This document shows, one piece after another, positions 21,905 to 26,551 of a stretch of DNA of 26,551 bases (within the stretch, counting starts at the first letter, position 1; each line of letters begins with the position of its first letter). This DNA is from DATBIO01 sp036556965 (GTDB taxonomy: Bacteria > Acidobacteriota > Vicinamibacteria > Fen-336). Below the pieces are notes generated by a model that was not told where the DNA came from, ran no database searches, and worked only from the letters and a program-made list of their open reading frames with translations. A program made the position numbers and the translations under genes. Location of the stretch: NCBI GenBank assembly GCA_036556965.1, contig DATBIO010000298.1, positions 1 through 26,551 of the forward strand. Reading direction: 5' to 3'.

Positions 21905-21912
21905 CAGGTCCC

Positions 21913-23943
21913 GTGACGGCTCGCGGAAGGACGGCGCCGGAGGAGGAGCCGCGCGCGGCGCGCGGGGAGGCGGCCTCGTGTCCTCCGCGCGTGGTGCTGG
22001 CGCGCCTCCTGCCCGAGGTGGAGGGCGGGCGCTTCCCCGCCAAGCGCGAGGCCGGGGAGACGGTGGAGATCGAGGCCCACGCCTTCACCGACGGCCACGA
22101 CCTCCTCGCGGTGCGGCTGCACCACCGCCGCGCCGGTGGCGGCTCCTGGCAGACCACGCCCATGGATCCTCTCGGCAACGACCGGTACGGCGCCGCCTTC
22201 CTCGTGGAGCGGCTCGGGGAGTACGAGTACACCGCGGACGCGCGCCTCGACCGCTACCGCACGTGGGCGGCGGGCCTGGCCAAGAAGGCGGACGCCGGGC
22301 AGGACGTCCGGGTGGACCTGCTGGTGGGCGCCGCCCTCCTCGAAGAGGCGGCGGCGCGGGCGGGCGGGCGCCCGGCCGCCCTCCTGGCCGGCTGGGCGGC
22401 ACAGCTGGGCGGCGAGGCCGGGGTGGAGGAGCGGGTTGCCCTCGCCGCGCGCGCGGACGTGGCGGAGGCCATGGACGCGGCCTTCGATCCCGCCGACCTG
22501 GTGGAGTACGGGCGCGTGCTGCCGCTGGCGGTGGACCGGCCGCGGGCGCGCTTCTCCACCTGGTACGAGATGTTCCCGCGCTCGGCCTCGCCCGCGCCCG
22601 GGCGCCCGGGCACGCTGCGCGATTGCGCGGCCCGGCTGCCCTACGTGGCGGGCATGGGCTTCGACGTGCTGTACCTGCCCCCCATCCACCCCATCGGCCG
22701 CACCCACCGCAAGGGCCGGAACAACGCGGTGCGGGCGGCGGCGGACGACCCCGGCAGCCCCTGGGCCATCGGCGGAGCGGAGGGCGGCCACAAGGCCGTC
22801 CACCCCGCGCTCGGCACGCTCGACGACTTCGCCTACCTGGTGCGGGAGGCGGCCGCGCACGGCATGGAGGTCGCTCTCGACGTGGCCTTCCAGTGCTCGC
22901 CCGACCACCCCTACGTGCGCGACCACCCGGAGTGGTTCCGCCGGCGCCCGGACGGCAGCGTGCAGTACGCGGAGAACCCGCCCAAGAAGTACGAGGACAT
23001 CTACCCCTTCGACTTCGAGAGCCCGGCCTGGCGCGCGCTGTGGGATGAGCTGCTCAGCATCTTCACGTTCTGGATCGGGCACGGCGTCCGGGCCTTCCGC
23101 GTGGACAACCCGCACACCAAGCCCTTCGCCTTCTGGGAGTGGCTGATCGCCGAGGTGCGGCGCGACCATCCCGACGTCATCTTCCTCTCCGAGGCCTTCA
23201 CGCGGCCCAAGGTCATGTACCGCCTGGCCCAGCTCGGCTTCACCCAGTCCTACACGTACTTCGCCTGGCGCAACCACGGCCGCGAGATCCGCGAGTACTT
23301 CGAGGAGCTGTCCCGGCCGCCCGTGAGCGACTTCTTCCGCCCCAACCTGTGGCCGAACACGCCCGACATCCTGACCGAGCAGCTCCAGACGGGGGGGCGG
23401 GGGGCCTTCATGGCCCGCCTGGTCCTCGCCGCCACCCTGGGCGCGAGCTACGGGATCTACGGCCCCGCCTTCGAGCTGGGCCTCCACCGCCCGCGCAGCG
23501 CGGGCAGCGAGGAGTACGTCGACTCCGAGAAGTACGAGGTCCGGCACTGGGACCTGGAGGCGCCCGGGAGCCTGGCCGCCTTCATCGCGCGCGTCAACCG
23601 TGCCCGCCGCCAGAACCCCGCCCTGCAGGCGGACCGCGGCCTCGTCTTCCACCCGTGCGACAACGAGCGGCTGCTCTGCTACAGCAAGGCCACCGCCGGC
23701 GCCGCCAACGTCGTGATCACCGCCGTCAACCTCGACCCGCGGCGGAGGCAGGCGGGCTGGGTGGCCCTCGACCTGGAGGCCCTGGGCCTGGAGGCGGACG
23801 AGACCTTCCAGGTGCACGACGTGCTCACCGACGCGCGCTACCCGTGGCGGGGACCGCGCAACTACGTGGAGCTCGACCCGGAGGTCGTGCCCGCCCACGT
23901 GTTCGTCGTCCGCCGGCAGACGCCGGACGGGCTCTTCGCCTGA
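21913..23943 (+). CDS. glgE: alpha-1,4-glucan:maltose-1-phosphate maltosyltransferase
   Basis: 676 aa, GH13_3, the usual size. Adds maltosyl units from alpha-maltose-1-phosphate to growing alpha-1,4-glucan. The N-terminal beta domain opens with RVVLARLLPEVEGGRFPAKR. The catalytic barrel starts at STWYEMFPRS. VLYLPPIHPIGRTHRKGRNN and AFQCSPDHPYV follow, then RVDNPHTKPFAFWEW with nucleophile D398, FLSEAFTRPKVM with acid/base E427, and NTPDIL with D485. The spacing of the three acids matches characterised GlgE enzymes. The GTG start is set by the adjacent -10 hexamer. It works with TreS (25630) and a maltokinase (not seen, possibly fused or downstream of treS) and, in known systems, a branching enzyme. 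Confidence 0.96.
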   Translation: MTARGRTAPEEEPRAARGEAASCPPRVVLARLLPEVEGGRFPAKREAGETVEIEAHAFTDGHDLLAVRLHHRRAGGGSWQTTPMDPLGNDRYGAAFLVERLGEYEYTADARLDRYRTWAAGLAKKADAGQDVRVDLLVGAALLEEAAARAGGRPAALLAGWAAQLGGEAGVEERVALAARADVAEAMDAAFDPADLVEYGRVLPLAVDRPRARFSTWYEMFPRSASPAPGRPGTLRDCAARLPYVAGMGFDVLYLPPIHPIGRTHRKGRNNAVRAAADDPGSPWAIGGAEGGHKAVHPALGTLDDFAYLVREAAAHGMEVALDVAFQCSPDHPYVRDHPEWFRRRPDGSVQYAENPPKKYEDIYPFDFESPAWRALWDELLSIFTFWIGHGVRAFRVDNPHTKPFAFWEWLIAEVRRDHPDVIFLSEAFTRPKVMYRLAQLGFTQSYTYFAWRNHGREIREYFEELSRPPVSDFFRPNLWPNTPDILTEQLQTGGRGAFMARLVLAATLGASYGIYGPAFELGLHRPRSAGSEEYVDSEKYEVRHWDLEAPGSLAAFIARVNRARRQNPALQADRGLVFHPCDNERLLCYSKATAGAANVVITAVNLDPRRRQAGWVALDLEALGLEADETFQVHDVLTDARYPWRGPRNYVELDPEVVPAHVFVVRRQTPDGLFA

Positions 23944-23957
23944 GCCCGGCCGCGCGT

Positions 23958-23987
23958 TTGACACCCGCGCCGCCCGCTCGGTAGCGT
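23958..23987 (+). promoter_or_regulatory. promoter TTGACA, 18 bp, TAGCGT
   Basis: A perfect -35 (23958-23963), an 18-bp spacer and TAGCGT (23982-23987). Predicted +1 is 23994, 3 nt before GTG 23997, so the message is nearly leaderless. It allows independent expression of the glycosyltransferase within the glgE-treS cluster. Confidence 0.55.
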
Positions 23988-23996
23988 CCGCGCCTC

Positions 23997-25604
23997 GTGC
24001 CGAGACCCGCCGACAGCGCCCGTGCCGCCCCCACCACCCTGGCCGAACGGCTCGGCGTCGTCGGCGCCGCCGTCCTGGGGCTGGTGCTGCGGGCGTGGGG
24101 GCTGGGCTACGGGATGCCGCAGCCCTGGCTGAAGCCGGACGAGCTGCGCTGGGTGCGGATCTCCCACGGGCTGCTGGAGGACCCGAACCCCTGGTGGTTC
24201 CTCTGGCCCACCCTCCACGCCTACGTGCAGGCCGCGTTCTACTGGCTGTGGGGAAAGCTGCTGCTGTCGCTCGGCGGCCTGAGCTGGCACGAGTACCTGA
24301 ACCCGCCCGAGGGCGTCTACCCCGCCGACCTCGTGCTGATGGGAAGGTGGCTGGCCGTGCTCATCGGCACCGCGGCCATCCCCCTGGCCTGGGCCCTGGC
24401 GCGGCAGACGGCGGGCCGCGCCGCGGGCCTCCTGGCCGCCCTCCTCATGGCGGTGAGCCTCGGCCCCGTGCGGGACGCCCACTTCGCGCTGGTGGAGCCG
24501 TTCCTGCTGGTGATGATCCTCGCCACCCTGCTGGCCTCGGTGCAGGCGGCGGAGGCGCCCAGCCTCGGCCGCTTCGTGCTCGCCGGCTTCCTGGCCGGCC
24601 TGGCCTGCAGCACCAAGTACAACGCGCTGCCCACGGTGGTGGCGGTGGGGGCGGCGGTGGTGGCGGCGCGCCACCGCGAGGGGCGGCGGTGGTGGTCGGC
24701 GCCCGTGGACGCGCGCCTGCTGGCGGCGGGCGCCGCCTCGGTGGCCGGCTTCTTCGCGGGCAGCCCCTTCGTGATCGCCGCCTGGTCGAAGTTCACGAGC
24801 GCCATGGCCATCCGCGAGCACTCCTACTGGGACCAGATGGCGTTCGACCCGCGGCTGGGGTTCGTCCACCACCTCGCCTTCACCCTCCGCTACGGCCACG
24901 GCGTTGTCATGGAGGTGGCGGGCATCGCCGGCCTCCTCTGGCTCGGCCAGCGGGGAGGCGGACGCGTGGCCGTGCTGGCCTACGGGCTCGCCACCTACCT
25001 GGCCATCGGGCCGGCGCGCTACGCCACCATGCGCTATGCCACGCCGCTGGCCCCCGTCATCGTGGTGGGCGCGGCGTGGCTGGCCGCCGCCCTGGCCGCG
25101 CGCGCCGGCCGCCGGGCGGCGGTGGCGGCGGCGGCGCTGGGCGTGGCCCTGGCCGCGGAGCCGCTCGCGTCGTCGGTCCAGCTCGACCGCCTGCTCGCGC
25201 GCCCGGACACGCGGCAGATGGCGCGGGCCTGGCTGGAAGCCCACCTGCCGCGCCAGGCGACGGTCATGATCCTCGACGGCAAGATGCTGCGCTGGGGGCG
25301 GCCCCTGCTCGAGGACCGCTTCCGAGTGGTGGACTTCGCCAACCGCCTGGTGCGCCGCCGGCGGGCTCCCTACGTGCTGGTCCAGGAGACGGACGGCAAG
25401 TGGCTTCCGTCCATGCCCCACGTGCACGCCCTGCTGAGCGCGCACGGATCGCGAGCCGTCGTGTTCGACCCCGTCGCGCCGGGCGCGCGGCCCGCCTACG
25501 ACCCCCACGACGCCTTCTTCGTGCCCGTGGGCGGCTTCCGCGGCGTCACCCACCCGGGGCCGCGCATCACCATCTACCGCCTGGGTCCGGAGGCGCGACC
25601 GTAG
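23997..25604 (+). CDS. GT-C family membrane glycosyltransferase (GT39/ArnT-like)
   Basis: 535 aa, GTG start just after its own promoter. The first extracytoplasmic loop carries D48-E49 (WLKPDELRW), the acidic catalytic pair of polyprenyl-phosphate-sugar-dependent transferases, in the same place as in the 18878-20419 protein. About ten membrane spans follow to roughly residue 400 (LAGFLAGLACSTKYNALPTV is typical of PMT-like proteins), then a soluble C-terminal domain with ATVMILDGKMLRWGRP and APYVLVQETDGKW. It lies between glgE and treS, 53 nt after one and 25 nt before the other. Its link to alpha-glucan or trehalose metabolism is unproven. It might decorate an envelope glycan or simply be inserted here. 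Confidence 0.83.
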   Translation: MPRPADSARAAPTTLAERLGVVGAAVLGLVLRAWGLGYGMPQPWLKPDELRWVRISHGLLEDPNPWWFLWPTLHAYVQAAFYWLWGKLLLSLGGLSWHEYLNPPEGVYPADLVLMGRWLAVLIGTAAIPLAWALARQTAGRAAGLLAALLMAVSLGPVRDAHFALVEPFLLVMILATLLASVQAAEAPSLGRFVLAGFLAGLACSTKYNALPTVVAVGAAVVAARHREGRRWWSAPVDARLLAAGAASVAGFFAGSPFVIAAWSKFTSAMAIREHSYWDQMAFDPRLGFVHHLAFTLRYGHGVVMEVAGIAGLLWLGQRGGGRVAVLAYGLATYLAIGPARYATMRYATPLAPVIVVGAAWLAAALAARAGRRAAVAAAALGVALAAEPLASSVQLDRLLARPDTRQMARAWLEAHLPRQATVMILDGKMLRWGRPLLEDRFRVVDFANRLVRRRRAPYVLVQETDGKWLPSMPHVHALLSAHGSRAVVFDPVAPGARPAYDPHDAFFVPVGGFRGVTHPGPRITIYRLGPEARP

Positions 25605-25618
25605 GCTGCTAAGCTGGA
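25604..25618 (+). promoter_or_regulatory. extended -10 (TGCTAAGCT) for treS
   Basis: TAAGCT at 25610-25615 preceded by TGC. Predicted +1 is about 25622, 8 nt before ATG 25630. The 15-bp block GGCTGCTAAG-TGGA is shared, with one mismatch, with 4104-4118 in front of the 55-aa Pro-rich gene. Confidence 0.45.
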
Positions 25619-25629
25619 CCTGCTTCCTG

Positions 25630-26551
25630 ATGGGCAAGAAGAAGACGGCGGGCGCAGCGGCGATCGACACCCTCTGGTACAAGGACGCCGTCGTCTACGA
25701 GCTGCACGTGCGGGCCTACCGGGACAGCGACGCCGACGGCGTGGGCGACTTCCGCGGCCTCGCCGAGAAGATGGACTACCTCCAGGACCTCGGGGTCACC
25801 GCGGTCTGGCTCCTCCCTTTCTACCCCTCGCCCCTCAAGGACGACGGCTACGACACCGCCGACTACACCTCCGTCCACCCCGCCTACGGCGAGCTCCGGC
25901 ACTTCAAGCTCTTCCTGCGCGAGGCGCACGCGCGCGGCCTCCGGGTGATCACGGAGCTGGTCCTCAACCACACCTCCGACCAGCACCCCTGGTTCCAGCG
26001 CGCGCGGCGGGCGCGGCCGGGCACCGCCGCCCGCGACTTCTACGTGTGGAGCGACGACCCGGAGCGCTACAAGGAGACGCGCATCATCTTCAAGGACTTC
26101 GAGCCCTCGAACTGGTCCTGGGACCCCGTGGCGCGGGCCTATTACTGGCACCGCTTCTACGCCCACCAGCCCGACCTCAACTGGGACAGCCCGGGCGTGC
26201 GCCGGGCCATGCTCAAGGTGGTGGACTTCTGGTTCGGCGAGGTGGGCGTGGACGGACTGCGCCTCGACGCCGTGCCGTACCTCTACGAGCGCGAGGGCAC
26301 CAACTGCGAGAACCTCCCGGAGACGCACGCCTTCCTGAGGAAGCTGCGCGCCTACGTGGACTCGAAGTACCCCAACCGGATGCTCCTGGCGGAGGCCAAC
26401 CAGTGGCCGGAGGACGCCAGTGCGTACTTCGGCGAGGGCGACGAGTGCCACATGAACTTCCACTTCCCGATCATGCCCCGGCTCTTCATGGCGGTGCGCA
26501 TGGAGGACCGCTTCCCGGTGGTGGACATCATGGAGCAGACGCCGCCCATCC
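25630..26551 (+). CDS. treS: trehalose synthase (maltose alpha-D-glucosyltransferase), 3' end outside window
   Basis: Partial: 307 codons visible. GH13_16 enzyme that interconverts trehalose and maltose. WYKDAVVYELHVRAYRDSDA, VTAVWLLPFYPSPLKDDGYD, LVLNHTSDQHPWFQ, FKDFEPSNWSWDPVARAYYW and HRFYAHQPDLNWD are diagnostic. Nucleophile D213 (LRLDAVPYLYE) and acid/base E255 (LLAEANQWPED) are present. Typical TreS is about 570-600 aa, often fused at the C-terminus to maltokinase (Pep2). Which form occurs here is not visible. With glgE it turns trehalose via maltose and maltose-1-phosphate into alpha-glucan. Start ATG 25630 follows the Lys-rich opening MGKKKTAG and has no strong ribosome-binding site. 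Confidence 0.95.
   Translation, partial: MGKKKTAGAAAIDTLWYKDAVVYELHVRAYRDSDADGVGDFRGLAEKMDYLQDLGVTAVWLLPFYPSPLKDDGYDTADYTSVHPAYGELRHFKLFLREAHARGLRVITELVLNHTSDQHPWFQRARRARPGTAARDFYVWSDDPERYKETRIIFKDFEPSNWSWDPVARAYYWHRFYAHQPDLNWDSPGVRRAMLKVVDFWFGEVGVDGLRLDAVPYLYEREGTNCENLPETHAFLRKLRAYVDSKYPNRMLLAEANQWPEDASAYFGEGDECHMNFHFPIMPRLFMAVRMEDRFPVVDIMEQTPPI

Noticed and set aside
1..26551. tRNA, rRNA, CRISPR array, insertion sequence, attachment site or phage genes
   Set aside because: None found on reading. No cloverleaf-like sequence, spaced repeat array, transposase or integrase motif, and base composition is uniform.

Overview
This is a very GC-rich bacterial window (well over 65% G+C by eye), densely packed with ordinary protein genes. 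Many neighbouring genes overlap by 4 nt, and no gap exceeds about 210 bases. I see no rRNA, tRNA, CRISPR array, transposase or phage gene. The organism looks like a high-GC soil or subsurface bacterium (for example Rokubacteria/Methylomirabilota, Acidobacteriota or Myxococcota type). I cannot fix the phylum from sequence alone.

Layout. (1) 1-2001, minus: partial FHA protein with a long Pro-rich linker, one membrane segment and three IPT/TIG domains. Divergent from it are a DUF2203 gene and a small membrane protein. (2) 2654-4035, minus: glycine C-acetyltransferase (kbl), preceded by a 56-codon ORF that duplicates the kbl 5' end and overlaps its start. (3) 4137-6334, plus: a 55-aa Pro-rich peptide, an ECF sigma/anti-sigma pair and flavin prenyltransferase ubiX. 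(4) 6348-9794: a small unknown gene (minus), an enoyl-CoA hydratase (plus), and a short-chain dehydrogenase coupled to a histone-deacetylase-like hydrolase (minus). (5) 9828-18881, plus: an 8-oxoguanine deaminase-like amidohydrolase, a polytopic membrane protein, then a molybdenum-hydroxylase (xanthine dehydrogenase family) operon. In that operon the FAD and 2Fe-2S domains are fused in reversed order, and a methyltransferase/TPR gene sits between the two enzyme subunits. The deaminase and the hydroxylase could both feed purine breakdown to urate. (6) 18878-26551: alpha-glucan/trehalose metabolism. malQ (minus, with a GT-C glycosyltransferase behind it) diverges from glgE (plus). A second GT-C glycosyltransferase follows, then the start of treS. 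TreS (trehalose to maltose) and GlgE (maltose-1-phosphate to alpha-glucan) are two steps of the GlgE pathway.

Promoters. TANNNT -10 hexamers recur directly in front of start codons. In three places the gap to ATG is exactly 6 nt, which puts the predicted transcription start on the A of ATG (leaderless mRNA). Several others imply leaders of only a few nucleotides. At 9800-9806 and 21886-21904 the promoters of divergent gene pairs overlap physically.

Most unusual points: the kbl leader ORF with its 36-bp direct repeat, internal hairpin and coupled start; the reversed-order FAD/Fe-S fusion with an embedded methyltransferase-TPR gene; and the leaderless and overlapping promoter architecture.
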